This document shows positions 34,112 to 45,765 of a stretch of 50,000 nt of DNA, one piece after another. The notes beneath the pieces are model-generated. The model was not told the origin of the DNA. It made no database searches and saw only the letters and a list, made by a program, of their open reading frames with translations. This DNA is from Anaeromyces robustus (lineage: Eukaryota; Neocallimastigomycota; Neocallimastigomycetes; Neocallimastigales; Neocallimastigaceae): positions 1-50,000 of the forward strand of contig MCFG01000347.1 in NCBI GenBank assembly GCA_002104895.1. The letters run 5' to 3'. Position 1 is the first letter of the stretch. Every line of letters begins with the position of its first letter. The position numbers and the translations under genes are program-made.

Positions 34112-34262
34112 GTTAATGTATATATAATAATTATAAATTAATAAAAAATAAATAATGTATACAAATAAATAAAAAGTTACTTCTCTTGATAAAGATGTTC
34201 TGCAATGCAAATATTAGTAATATAAAGAATAACCCCATTTTATAAAAAAATTTTTTTGTAGA
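33947..34262. repeat. spaced direct duplication of about 90 bp
   Basis: Blocks at 33947-34040 and 34178-34262 share cttgataaagatgttctgca-type text, then attagtaat, aaagaa(c/t)aaccccatttta and a poly-A/poly-T junction. Looser relatives are near 28351-28400 (gtaaagatattctgtaat) and 33427. Non-coding and apparently specific to the D-F intergenic regions. Confidence 0.75.
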
Positions 34263-34315
34263 AGGAATTCATTACATATCATGAATAATTTAATTTTTAT
34301 TTATTATTTATATTA

Positions 34316-34317
34316 AT

Positions 34318-34368
<51 letters not shown>

Positions 34369-34372
34369 TTTT
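34316..34372. repeat. TTTA microsatellite
   Basis: About 55 bp of (TTTA)n between the duplicated block and gene F. Confidence 0.85.
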
Positions 34373-34929
34373 ATTTATATAAATAATCCACATAAGTAAA
34401 TAATATTAATCAATAAATATATATATATATATATAGTTATTTCTTTATTTTTATTTACTTTCATTTTTTTACTTTTATTTATTTACTTTTATTAATTAAT
34501 TAATTAATTAATTAATTATTTATTTATTTATTTATATATTTATTTATATATTTATTTATCTATTTTCTTTTATTATTTAACTATTTATAATAATAATAAT
34601 AATAATAGAGTTTTTTTATTGTCATTTATAATTTTATTATTATAAAATTTATAAATATTTATAATTAAAGGAATATATAATAATATAGTCCGTTAAACAA
34701 AGATATAAGGGAATATAATTATATAATTACAAAGTTTATATCATATAAAAGCTTCTTTTATATATTATATTTATATTAATTATTAATGTTAATGTATTGT
34801 TACATTTATTTAATAAAGTATTACAATAATTTGTTCATAAAATAAAATATAAATAAAATATAAACATTAATAAAAATATTATTAATTATTAAAAATTTTT
34901 AATGTCAATATTTATAATCTGTAAATATT

Positions 34930-34934
34930 ATTGG
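34930..34934 (+). promoter_or_regulatory. ATTGG upstream of protease F
   Basis: The context is tattattgggtgaatg, about 300 bp before the ATG. It is part of the set shared with A, C, D and E. Confidence 0.3.
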
Positions 34935-35231
34935 GTGAATGTAAAAAAAATAAAAAATAAAATTTTATATATTGAACTATGTTAAATTAGATATATATAT
35001 ATCATAAATTTTTCCTTTCATATTTTTTTTTTTAATCTTTACATATTTTAATTGTAATTTAATTGTAACATAATTGTAACATAATTTTATAATTGTATAA
35101 TAAATATATATTTATTTGATATTTATTTTAGTACTATTATAGCCATTTTTTCTTCATAAAATTATTTATATATTACTATAATATTTGTATATTTGTTTTT
35201 TTTTTTTTATTTTTATTTTTGTATAAAAGTA

Positions 35232-37814
35232 ATGACAACATATAATTTAATATTTATAATAATTGTAATATTCAATTATTTCATTAATTTTACATATGCT
35301 GAAAATGAATATTATATTATTTCAATTCAAAGACAAAAATCTGATGAAAAATATGATAATGCCGATAAAATAGTTCAAGCTGCTATTGACAATTTAGTTA
35401 ATGATAGATTGAATGATATTTATAATATTATTAAAGATAATAAAGAAACTTACACTTTAAAGAATGGAAAATTAGATGAAAAATTAAAAGAATTTGATTC
35501 ACATGAAATAAATAAACGTGATAATGAAAATACTGGTATTAAAAAAAGATACCTATTTTTAAATAAAAATAGACCACAAAGTAATGAAAATCTTTTAAAA
35601 CGTTCTAATACGGATATAATTCCAATTAATTCTAAAATTGTTAATCCTCTTTGCCCTGTCTCGAATTATTATGCTGTTGGTGTATATCTTTCAGAATCTC
35701 TTGTTGAAGAAATTAAAGCTTTACCAAATGTTACTGCTTGTGAAAAATCTGAAAAAGTAAATCCAGCCACTTATTATGATCTTAAACAAATTCAAAATGA
35801 AACAAAATGGAATGATGTTAGTGTTCAAGATAATAGTAAATTATTACAAAGTTATTATAATTCTCATTTATCTTTAATATCTCAAGGTCGTTACACCCAA
35901 AATAATACACAAAAATATGATAATAATTATTATTATCCTTCTTCAGCAGGTAAAGGTATTGATATTTATTTTATTGATCTTGGTCTTCAATTAAATCATC
36001 CTGATTTTGATACTTATAAAGGAACTTCTGATGAACGTACCATTTCTTGTGAAGCTCGGTTTTATGATTTAGAATATATTGATAATAGAGATGGTAAATA
36101 TGAATGTAATACCCAACCTATGGCTTTTCATGGAAATATGGTTGCTTCTGTAGCTGGTGGAACCCTTTATGGTGTTGCTAAAAAAGCTAATTTACATATG
36201 CTTGATGTTGATTTAACATTTGGAAATGAAATTATTGCCTTAGATTATATATTTAAAAATGGTAAACCTCATAAAACTATTATAAGTATTTCTATGATTG
36301 GAAATACTTATCTTGAAGCTTATGATGATAAAATTCAAGATTTAATAAATGCAGGTTTTATTGTAATTGTTGCTGCTGGTAATTATAATTCTAATTCATG
36401 TTATCCTGAAAATGATGAACGTTTTATGCTTCCTGCTGGATTAAAAAATGTAATTACTGTCGGTGCTACAGTGGATACCATTGGAACAAATATGGAAAAT
36501 ATTTATAGTAAAGCTAGTTATTCAAACTATGGAGAATGTGTAGATATTCATGCTCCAGGTCAAGTAATATACGCTTCCAGATTTTCTGATGATTTTGAAA
36601 TAGTTCATGGAACTTCATGTTCTACACCACTTGTTGCTGGTGTTGCCGCAACGATTATGTCAGATCATCCTGAAATTAATTTTACTAATGAAAAAATGAA
36701 AAATTACTTAATCGATTTATCTCTTAAAAATATATTAGATGATATGGATCCAGATACTCCAAATAGATTTCTTAATAATGGTAAACATTTAATATATAAT
36801 CCAACAAAAGAAATTTCTACCACTTTTATACCTTCTTCTACTTATACTACTACTACTACTACCAACAAAATAAAAACTACAACGTCAACTTCTACCTTCA
36901 ATATAATAAAAGTTACAACAACAACTTCTACTATTAATAAGATAAAATTAACTTCTATTACTACATTAAAAACTGTTAAAACTACTACTATTACTACTAT
37001 TACTCCAATAAAATCATCGATAACAACAAAAAAGACAACAACAACAACTACTACTACTCCGATAAAATCATTGACAACAACAAAAAAGACAATTACTACT
37101 CTTAAAAAATCTATTAAAACTTCTACAAAAAAATCAACTGTTACTACTACAAAAATACCAACAAGTACTAATTCTTCAGGTAAATGTGGAAAAGGATATG
37201 GTAGTTGTTCTTCTGGTTATTGTTGTAGTAAATATGGTTATTGTGGTAAAACTGAAAAATATTGTTACATTTCTAAAGGATGTCAAAGTGAATTTGGTAA
37301 ATGTACTAATGATAAAATTGATAAAACTACTACTACTAAGTCTAAATCTACTACCACTAAAAAATCTACTAAAACAACTACAAAAAAATCAACTGTTACT
37401 ACTACAAAAATACCAACAAGTACTAATTCTTCAGGTAAATGTGGAAAAGGATTTGGTAGTTGTTCTTCTGGTTATTGTTGTAGTAAATATGGTTATTGTG
37501 GTAAAACTGAAAAATATTGTTACATTTCTAAAGGATGTCAAAGTGAATTTGGTAAATGTACTAATGATAAAATTGATAAAACTACTACTACTAAGTCTAA
37601 ATCTACTACCACTAAAAAATCTACTAAAACTATTACAAAAAAATCATCTACTTCTACTACTAAATTACCAATAAGTACTAATTCTTCAGGTAAATGTGGA
37701 AAAGGATATGGTAGATGTTCTTCTGGTTATTGTTGTAGTAAATATGGTTATTGTGGTAAAACATCTGAATATTGTGGTAATGGTTGTCAATCTGAATTTG
37801 GAAAATGTAATTAA
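35232..37814 (+). CDS. protease F: secreted subtilisin-family (S8) protease with three CBM18 modules
   Basis: 860 residues from the ATG at 35232 (MTTYNLIF); 13 more upstream codons are open but T-rich and begin with TTG, so they are not used here. Signal peptide to about residue 23 (ending TYA), I9-like propeptide, catalytic domain. Asp249 lies in YFIDLG, His300 in FHGNMV, Asn in AAGN and Ser462 in GTSCSTP. A long Thr/Lys/Ile linker precedes three hevein-type modules. The first two (EKYCYISKGC) belong to a nearly exact 255-bp tandem duplication; the third is the short terminal type (SEYCGNGC). Unlike in the other genes, the third aromatic of the binding site is Tyr in all three modules. It is the last gene of the array and convergent with the receptor gene. 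Confidence 0.92.
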   Translation: MTTYNLIFIIIVIFNYFINFTYAENEYYIISIQRQKSDEKYDNADKIVQAAIDNLVNDRLNDIYNIIKDNKETYTLKNGKLDEKLKEFDSHEINKRDNENTGIKKRYLFLNKNRPQSNENLLKRSNTDIIPINSKIVNPLCPVSNYYAVGVYLSESLVEEIKALPNVTACEKSEKVNPATYYDLKQIQNETKWNDVSVQDNSKLLQSYYNSHLSLISQGRYTQNNTQKYDNNYYYPSSAGKGIDIYFIDLGLQLNHPDFDTYKGTSDERTISCEARFYDLEYIDNRDGKYECNTQPMAFHGNMVASVAGGTLYGVAKKANLHMLDVDLTFGNEIIALDYIFKNGKPHKTIISISMIGNTYLEAYDDKIQDLINAGFIVIVAAGNYNSNSCYPENDERFMLPAGLKNVITVGATVDTIGTNMENIYSKASYSNYGECVDIHAPGQVIYASRFSDDFEIVHGTSCSTPLVAGVAATIMSDHPEINFTNEKMKNYLIDLSLKNILDDMDPDTPNRFLNNGKHLIYNPTKEISTTFIPSSTYTTTTTTNKIKTTTSTSTFNIIKVTTTTSTINKIKLTSITTLKTVKTTTITTITPIKSSITTKKTTTTTTTTPIKSLTTTKKTITTLKKSIKTSTKKSTVTTTKIPTSTNSSGKCGKGYGSCSSGYCCSKYGYCGKTEKYCYISKGCQSEFGKCTNDKIDKTTTTKSKSTTTKKSTKTTTKKSTVTTTKIPTSTNSSGKCGKGFGSCSSGYCCSKYGYCGKTEKYCYISKGCQSEFGKCTNDKIDKTTTTKSKSTTTKKSTKTITKKSSTSTTKLPISTNSSGKCGKGYGRCSSGYCCSKYGYCGKTSEYCGNGCQSEFGKCN
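37127..37636 (+). repeat. 255-bp tandem duplication of linker plus CBM18 module in protease F
   Basis: Two in-frame copies (37127-37381 and 37382-37636) differ at only a handful of bases, for example gatatggt versus gatttggt. Each encodes a Thr/Lys linker and one whole module (85 residues). This shows directly how module number grows in this family. Confidence 0.9.
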
Positions 37815-38530
37815 ATTGAATGAAAAAAAAATTAATTATTAAACTTACTTAATATGTTTTTATTATATTATTTTAAACTATTTATATAAAAAAATAAAAA
37901 AAAATCAATTAAAATAATTAATTATGAAATAAATCCTCAATAATTTCAAAAATTGAAATTGAATTTCATTTTAATATGTATAATATGTATTAATATTTAA
38001 ACCATTAAAAAATATAAAAAAGTAATAAAATTTAAAATTATATATGTATATATAACAAGACTTTTCTTTATTTCGCATTTTTGTATAATAACAAATTATT
38101 CTTCTATTTATTTTATATTTATTATTTAATTTATAATTTATTAAAAGAATTATATTTACAACCTATCTATTTACAAATCTATTTATATATCTATTTATTT
38201 TTTGTTTTAAAAGTTTTACCTATCTTTTTTCAATATATTAATAGTTTAATATATTAAAAATTATAATCTATATATAATTATTATTATTTTCTATAAAATA
38301 TTTATGTTTTCAATATAAAACAATAATATACCAAGATATTATATAATTTTATATATACAATTTAATAATAAATTATTAATATAATCTTAAATTAATTATC
38401 AATGAAACTTAAAAATATTTAATTTCTATTATTAAATATTTTTGAATTATAAATATAATATTTACTTTGTTTTCTTTTTTTTTTTTCTTGAATAATGTTT
38501 TTTTTTTTATTTTTTATTATTAAATCAAAA
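37815..38530. other. convergent intergenic region between protease F and the receptor gene
   Basis: 716 bp of AT-rich DNA containing the two 3' ends. No gene, repeat array or clear terminator-like structure is seen. Confidence 0.65.
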
Positions 38531-41500
38531 TTATTTATGAACATTGTTGTTATCTGAAGAATGTTCATTTTCTGGGTTATTCAAATGATTACTTTTAACA
38601 ACTTCATTTACTTTATTAGAAGAAATATTAATAGCTGATCCATATTTTGAATTATTTATATTGTTGAAACTATCTTTTCTAACTACGTTTGTAGAAGATA
38701 TATTCATATTTGTAAAACTAACATTAGAACCTTTTCTTTGCATACGTAAGTTAGGGAAGTTATCATATGATCTCATATTTGGTCCATAGCCTACGAATTT
38801 TTTATTAGGAGTAGAATTAATTCTTGTTACTCTATTATAATTGGGGAAAAAGTTTTCATATGATCTAGTTCTCGTACGACCACCTATTCCAACATTATTA
38901 TTAATTCCTTCATCACTTTTATGAATATCAACATCACCTGAATTTCTTTCAGATGAAATACTTGGAATATCAACAATTCTATTTTCAGGAATAGCAGTAA
39001 TTTGAGAAGGTCTTCTAGCAATACCAGGAATTTCATCCATACTAATATTATTACCAGAATTAATATGATTACCAGAATTAATATGATTACCACAACTAAC
39101 ATTATTCGATGATCTTGATACTCTAAGATTTGTGTGACTAGATGAAAGATTAATTGAAGATCCATTAGATCTTTTAATATAATCATTACTTTTTTTTATT
39201 TCATTACCAAAGTTATGTAAACTCATTAAACGATCAGTAACTGACATCTTTTTCTTTGGTTCTGAATTAATACTTACAGAACTATTATATTTTTGCATAC
39301 TAGATACTGGGGATTGACCATTTGGAGGAGATTGACTATTATGAGGTGATCGACCAGCAACAAATTTTGCATTTTTAAGTATGGAATCTGAATCATTATC
39401 ATTTTTACCATATGAAAAGAATCGAGCTACAAAGTAAAGTCCGAAATTTGATACACCATAAATATATAGAATAAATAATGGTATATAAATTTTTTCTCTA
39501 TAACCTCCAATATCTATAGTTTGAGTTAAACCGAAAAGGAAATAAATAATAAATGATACAAACAATGTTGATGTTGCATAACGAATATCATATTTAAATT
39601 CATCTATATTCCATTCTATAAATATAAGTATGGCTATAGTAATATTAAGAATAATTTTATAAAGGAAAATCAATCCTACAGCTATAAGACCAGTAAAACC
39701 TAAAACGGTACATTTACTATATATCATATTATTATCATATACATTTACAGCTACAAATGGTTCTGTAGTTAAAGAAAATGTAATTAAAATTAAATCAAGA
39801 GCCAATGCTATTAAAAGAGCACAACCAAAATGTTTTTCACAAAATCTTACAATTTTTCTATCACTTTCAGGGAAATTAATGAGCATTCGAATAAATAATA
39901 CTGTATTACTTAAGGTATAACCTATAGCAAAAATAATAGGTCTAATTTCACATTTAAAATCAGTTAATTTACCAAGTCCTGCAAGTCCATAAGTCATCAT
40001 AATGATTAATCCCACCATATATACAAACCAATAAAATTTACTTAATAATCTAAATTTATATATATGTTTCTTGGTGAAAGCTAAACAATATAAACCAATC
40101 ATTACAATAATTGTTACACTAAATACTATATATATAACTGTATTAAGCATTGTTTTTTCTTCATAATATATTTTGGTTAAATTATCAATTTCTTGAAGAA
40201 TCTCAGCAAGATCACTATCTTTATATAGATATTCCAATAAATAATTACAAAATTTATGTGAATAATCTCTATAATTATCAGTAATATTAATAGGTTTTAA
40301 CAATGGATTAATCATTTTAAATTGTTGACATTGAGTATATCTTTGACATATAGAATCATCATTATATATTTCACTTAATGGTGATAATAATCCTGAATTC
40401 ATTGTTACCTTTTCTTGAAATTCCATCGATGAAATATATTCAAATATTGATGACATTTTTTCTTTTTTTGAATCCGATATATATTTATTTATACCAATAT
40501 TAATACCTCCAATACAAGAAACAGATTTTTCTTTAACACTTCCAGGTAACGGTGATAATATATAATTATCATTATGTTTTGCATTATTCCATGTTTTCAC
40601 AAATACACTGCCTGATGATTGTAAGAAATTATTAATATCATTAATATCTAATCTAATTCCATCCTCTTTTTTTTTTTTTGTTGTTGTTTTGGTTTAATGA
40701 AAAAAAAATTTTTTTTTTATTTTTTTAAAAATTTTATATTATTTGTTAATTGGTTATTAAGTATTCATTCCATTAAATATTATTATAAAGTTAAAATAAA
40801 TATTTATTATTTTATTTTCATTTTATTTTTATTTTATTATTATAATAATAATTATTGTTATTGTTATATTATTATTAAATATAAATATAAATAAAATATA
40901 ATAAAATAAATATTATTTAATATTTTATTGAATAAATACATTTTATATTTAATATATATAGAAAATATAATAAATTTTCAAATTTATATTTATATAAAAA
41001 TAAACTTATTTACCACCCAATTCATCTTTTAAACTTTTTATATTCTTCATTGCAGTCATAACTTCTGGTGTATTCATTGTTGGAAATGGATCACTCATAT
41101 TTGATCTATAAGAATAAATATACTCATAAAATGAAGTAAAACCATCTTCTGTATCTATTTTATTTATTTTTAAATAAAACTCATGCATAATTAGATTTAG
41201 GTAATTTTAAATTGAATGAAAAAAAAAGTTGCATTTCAAATGAAAAAGCTAAATTATTATTAAAAATTTAATATACATAATTCTATAAATATTTATATAT
41301 ATATATATTTAAATTTTACCTGTCATATCAGATGCATATCCAATAATTTCATTTCCAATTTTTTGTTCTTCTAATACAATATATTTTGCTGTTTCTATTA
41401 ATTCATTCCATGTTTCTGGAATTGTTTTGTTATATTTATTTAATAATTCTTGATTAGAATATAACATACTATAATCTACATATAAAGGCTAATAGTAAAT

Positions 41501-42143
41501 TATTATTATTATTATTATTACTTATTATTATTATTATTTATCATCTATTATTTATTATCTATTATTTATTATCTATATATTCTATTATTAACATTCATTT
41601 TTAAATTTATTGAAATATTTTAATTACCAATGCATGAGGTTCATTATTAACAATAAATGAATTTTTTGCAATTCCATTGTTATATTTTGTAATACTATCT
41701 TTTGATAAATATTCATTCAAATTAATAAAATGTTTTGAAAATTTGATTGAATCTACTGTATCAATAGCAATTAAATCATATTTCGTTGATTTTGTTCCTA
41801 AAAGGTAATCCAACGTTTCTGAATATTTAATTTCTGAAGTTATTGACGAATATATATTACTAATTAATGTAATATTTAATGAATTATTTAACGAATATTC
41901 ATTAAAACTTTTGATAAAATTATCAATATATTCTCCTTTTACTGACCCAGGATAATATACTAAATTTATTTTTATACAGTTCATACATTCTTTAATTTTT
42001 TTCAAATATTATAATATTGTAATATTATATTAGCGATTTATTAATTTATAATAATTTCATAAATGATATAAAAAATTTTTGTAATAATAATATATACTTA
42101 TGACAAATAATAATGCATAAATCAAATAGATGAATAAATGCAT
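38531..42143 (-). CDS. class C-type 7TM receptor with solute-binding-protein ectodomain (five exons)
   Basis: Reconstructed exons on the minus strand: 42143-42098, 41989-41628, 41488-41320, 41154-41014 and 40665-38531. All four introns (108, 139, 165 and 348 nt) are GT-AG and the phases agree, giving 950 residues plus stop. Exon 1 supplies the signal peptide (MHLFIYLIYALLFVI). Residues to about 400 resemble bacterial family 1 extracellular solute-binding proteins (YDLIAIDTVDS, EPHALPLYVDYSMLY, PETWNELIETAKYI). Seven membrane segments lie near 414-436, 451-471, 481-502, 520-539, 559-589, 604-621 and 632-656, with cysteines in both outer loops (KCEIRP, YSKC) as in class C/GABA-B-like GPCRs. A cytoplasmic tail of about 290 residues is Asn/Ser-rich with an INSGNH repeat. 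Likely a plasma-membrane sensor of an extracellular solute. The start and the last acceptor (after a 13-A run) are the least certain points. Confidence 0.85.
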
Positions 42144-42281
42144 CTTTTTATATTTAAATATATATGTAATCCTTTCTTTTTATATTAAAAAAAATTTAAA
42201 AAAGAAAAAAAGAAATAAAGGAAAATTTATAAATATTAAATCTATTATTTTTAATTAAAAAAAAGAGAAAAAAAAAAAAGA

Positions 42282-42409
42282 TTAAAAAAATAACGAAAAA
42301 CTTAAATCAAATAAATATGAATATTAAAAAAAATTCAAGATTAAGTTTTTCGTTATTTTTTTAAAATAATCTCGAATTTTTTTTTTAATATTCATATTTA
42401 TTTGATTTA
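42282..42409. repeat. interleaved inverted repeats (A-B-A'-B' order)
   Basis: Arm A (42282-42304, core ataacgaaaaactta) pairs perfectly with A' (42342-42364, core taagtttttcgttat). Arm B (42304-42342, aaatcaaataaatatgaata...) pairs with B' (42368-42409, ...tattcatatttatttgattt) with one mismatch (caag versus cgag) and a poly-A length difference. The order means both stems cannot form as a simple nested hairpin; it is the geometry of a pseudoknot or of two alternative stems. Confidence 0.85.
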
Positions 42410-43047
42410 TATTAATAAATAAAATATATTAATAATTAAATAAAAAAATATAATTACCATTTATTTCATTATATTAGATTTCACATAAAGGAATATATTC
42501 TTTTTTGATTGAAATTGATAAAAAATATAAAAAAAAAGCATGATTGCTATAGTTAATCAATTTTAAACTTTTTTCCCATTACAAAAAAGTTGGTAAATTA
42601 ATAACCTATATAAAAAAGTTATTTAAAATTAATATGTTACTATCCGTATATAAAAATAATAATTCCATTGTTCTATTTAAAAATGCATCGAATTTTAATA
42701 TATAAAATCATTTATAAAAAATTTTATTATTAAATAATTACTTTTTTCATAGAAAAGTTAAATTATATAAGGAATTTTTTATATTTTTAACGTTTATTTT
42801 GTCAACTAAATTATGTATAATATGCATTTCAAACAGAAAAAATTTTTAATTCATTTAAAAATATTTACTATTATAACAAGAAATCAAAAAATTGTGTTAC
42901 CATATTCATTACATACATTTTTATTATTTAACTAAAAAAAAAAAAAAGAGACATAATATTACATTATAAAACTTTATTAAATTATATTAATGTGTATATA
43001 TAGTTTATACAAAATGAAATTTATTAGAACAAAATAATTTTAATTTT

Positions 43048-43276
43048 TTTTTTTTTTTTTGAAAAGAAATAAAATATAAGTCATAACTTAAATAAATGAT
43101 AGATTGAAAATCAATAAATGAAAAATGAAAATATAACCTTTTTCTATTTTTATTTTATATAATTTTTTTTTTTTTTGAAAATAAAATATAAAACTAAGAA
43201 AAATTAAGTTATGACTGATATTTCAAAAATATATAAAAAGTTTTTTTTTTCTTTATATATTATATATGAAATATCA
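43048..43276. repeat. compound direct and inverted repeats
   Basis: A T-run followed by gaaaa(gaa)ataaaatata occurs twice (about 43048-43079 and 43166-43193). The word agtcataactta (43079-43090) pairs with taagttatgact (43205-43216), directly followed by a hairpin whose base is gatatttc (43217-43224) and gaaatatc (43268-43275). Confidence 0.65.
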
Positions 43277-43678
43277 CACATAAAATTATAATATTTTTTA
43301 CTCTAATTATACTTTTAATTATTTTTTTTTTCAATTTTTTACTTTTTTTTATCTAAAATTATCAAAATTATTCCACGTTAAAAAGTTTAATATATAAACT
43401 TTTTAAAATTTTCTTTTTTTATGACAGATATATAAAAATCATACTATATTATTAATTATAATAGCATATTAATATACCTTTATATTTACTGATTTTTTTT
43501 AAATATGTCACATTATTTATAAATTATTACTAAAGAAAAAAATATGATATTTTCAACATAATTGTTTTTTTTTTTTTTTTTTTTTTCTAAATAAAATTTT
43601 TTTAAAAAATATTATAACTTTATTCTATTAAATTTTTTCATTTTCATTTTATAAAACTTATTTTTTATTTAAAAAAAT

Positions 43679-43711
<33 letters not shown>

Positions 43712-43878
43712 TTTTTGATATAAAAAAAACTTTAATATATTTTAACCTAAAAACAATTTAAAATTCTATTAAAAAAATAATTATTAGAGTTTGTCTTATT
43801 TTTTTAAAATTCATTAAGTGAAATATTTATGCAATTATATAAATTAAAAAAAAACACATTAAGAATCCTTTATTAAAA

Positions 43879-43969
43879 CTTATTCATGTTTTTCTGATTT
43901 ATTGCATTTATATAAATTAAAATAAGTTACAATACACAAAATAAAGTTAAAAATAAATTATATTTTTTT

Positions 43970-44002
<33 letters not shown>

Positions 44003-44144
44003 TAAAATAAAGTCATATTATAGTAAAATATTTAATAAGTTTTTTATTATTAATATCATATAATAACTATAACTTTATTTTGTGTATTGTAACTTATTAT
44101 TCATGCTTTTCTGATTTATTGTGTTTATATAAATTAAAATAAGT
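43879..44144. repeat. 29-bp perfect inverted repeat enclosed by direct repeats
   Basis: The left arm 43921-43949 (aataagttacaatacacaaa...) is the exact reverse complement of 44070-44098. Outside the arms, a direct repeat with ttttctgatttattg and tttatataaattaaaataag occurs at 43879-43927 and 44093-44144. The enclosed 120 bp are A-rich. Confidence 0.88.
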
Positions 44145-44947
44145 ATAAAAATGATAAAAGAAGTTTTTATTATAATAAGATATACTAAAAAAAAATTCAT
44201 TATTATATAATGAAAATGTTTTTCTAATAATTAATTATATTTTAATTTAATTTGATAAATGAAATAAAAAGGAAAATAATTTTAATAAAAAAAAAAAGGA
44301 ATAAAATAAAACAAAATAAAAAAGTTAAAAAGAAAAAATTTTTAATATTATAATAAAGAGATCTTTAATATTATGATAAAGATATGTATATAAATAAATA
44401 ACTTTTTTATGGTTAAAAAATAAAATATCTTTTATTAATAAGAGAATTTAAGTTAAATAATCTTAATAATATTATATAGAATTGAAGCAGCATACAATAT
44501 TATTATTAAATGCTTTATAGAAAGGAAATCAATTAATTTGAATTTATTTCTAATCCTTTAAAATACATTATTGAAATTTTGAAATAAATGAATAGTTATA
44601 ATTTTTTTAAATACATTATAATTAAATGTATTAATAAATTATATGTCATTTTCAATGATTGGGTGATTGTTATTAATATTATCATACAATGTTGTATATT
44701 CTTTTACATTAATGTTTTTTTTTGTATTCCTTTAATGTAAAAACCATTTAATGTAATTAATAGCTTTTAATTATTGTATATACATATTTATAAATCAATT
44801 GAGTTAAAATTTGACTTTTTAATTAATTATTCAAATGATATAAATATAATATAAAAGAATTATTTTATAATATAAGACAAATCATATATTTAATTAGCAA
44901 ATGAAATGAAATCAAATAAATTTATTTTTTTATTTTTTGAGGTTAAT

Positions 44948-44969
44948 AATTAATAAATAAATAAATTAA

Positions 44970-45052
<83 letters not shown>

Positions 45053-45492
45053 ATTAATAAATACATTAATAAATAAATGAATAAATAAATAAATAAATAA
45101 ATAAGTAAATAAATAAATAAATTAATAAATAAGTAAATAAATAAATAAATAAATAAATAAGTAAATAAATAAATAAATAAATAAATAAGTAAATAAATAA
45201 ATAAATAAATAAATAAGTAAATAAATAAATAAATAAATTAATAAATAAATAATTAATAATAAATAAATAAATAAATAATATATTAATAATAAGTAAATAA
45301 TAAATAAATAATTAATAATAAATAAATAAATAAATAATATATTAATAATAAGTAAATAATAAATAAATAATTAATAAATAAATAATTAATAATAAATAAA
45401 TAAATAAATAATATATTAATAATAAGTAAATAATAAATAAATAATTAATAATAAATAAATAAATAAATAATATATTAATAATAAGTAAATAA

Positions 45493-45527
<35 letters not shown>

Positions 45528-45568
45528 GTAAATAAATAAATAAATTAATAAATAAGTAAATAAATAAG

Positions 45569-45611
<43 letters not shown>

Positions 45612-45765
45612 AATTAATATAAATAATATTAAAAATATTATTCTATATTTAATTTCAAAATATATTAATCATCCATTGAATGATTACTTACAAAGTAAAT
45701 AAATAAATTAATAAATAAGTAAATAAATAGATAAATAAATAAATAAAAAAATAATTGATTAGATA
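44948..45765. repeat. long AAAT array with higher-order units
   Basis: Mostly (AAAT)n with regular aagtaaat variants. Between about 45270 and 45500 a larger unit containing tattaataataagtaaataa recurs at 45281, 45340, 45414 and 45473 (spacings 59, 74 and 59 bp). It is interrupted by some 90 bp of unique sequence near 45614-45700. Non-coding. Confidence 0.9.

Larger units (their letters stand above)
32333..35231. other. 2.9-kb intergenic region E-F
   Basis: AT-rich. It contains a roughly 80-bp direct duplication (32855-33000), a G/C-rich coding-like island (33617-33736), a spaced duplication (33947-34040 and 34178-34262), TTTA repeats (34316-34372) and TTAA/TTTA runs (34490-34560). No complete gene is supported. 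Confidence 0.6.

Noticed and set aside
35193-35231. Upstream extension of protease F (and 23766-23780 for protease D)
   Set aside because: These codons begin with TTG, not ATG, and precede a good signal peptide that starts at the internal ATG.
40697-40894. 65-codon plus-strand frame
   Set aside because: It lies inside the 348-nt intron of the minus-strand receptor gene and is low complexity.
41155-41188. ATG at 41188 as start of a separate 60-residue gene
   Set aside because: The segment is better explained as the end of an intron plus exon 4; an AG at 41156-41155 restores the solute-binding reading frame.
41990-42005. ATG at 42005 as the receptor start
   Set aside because: It would lack a signal peptide; exon 1 at 42143-42098 joins in phase and supplies one. 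It remains a fallback if transcripts show no such intron.
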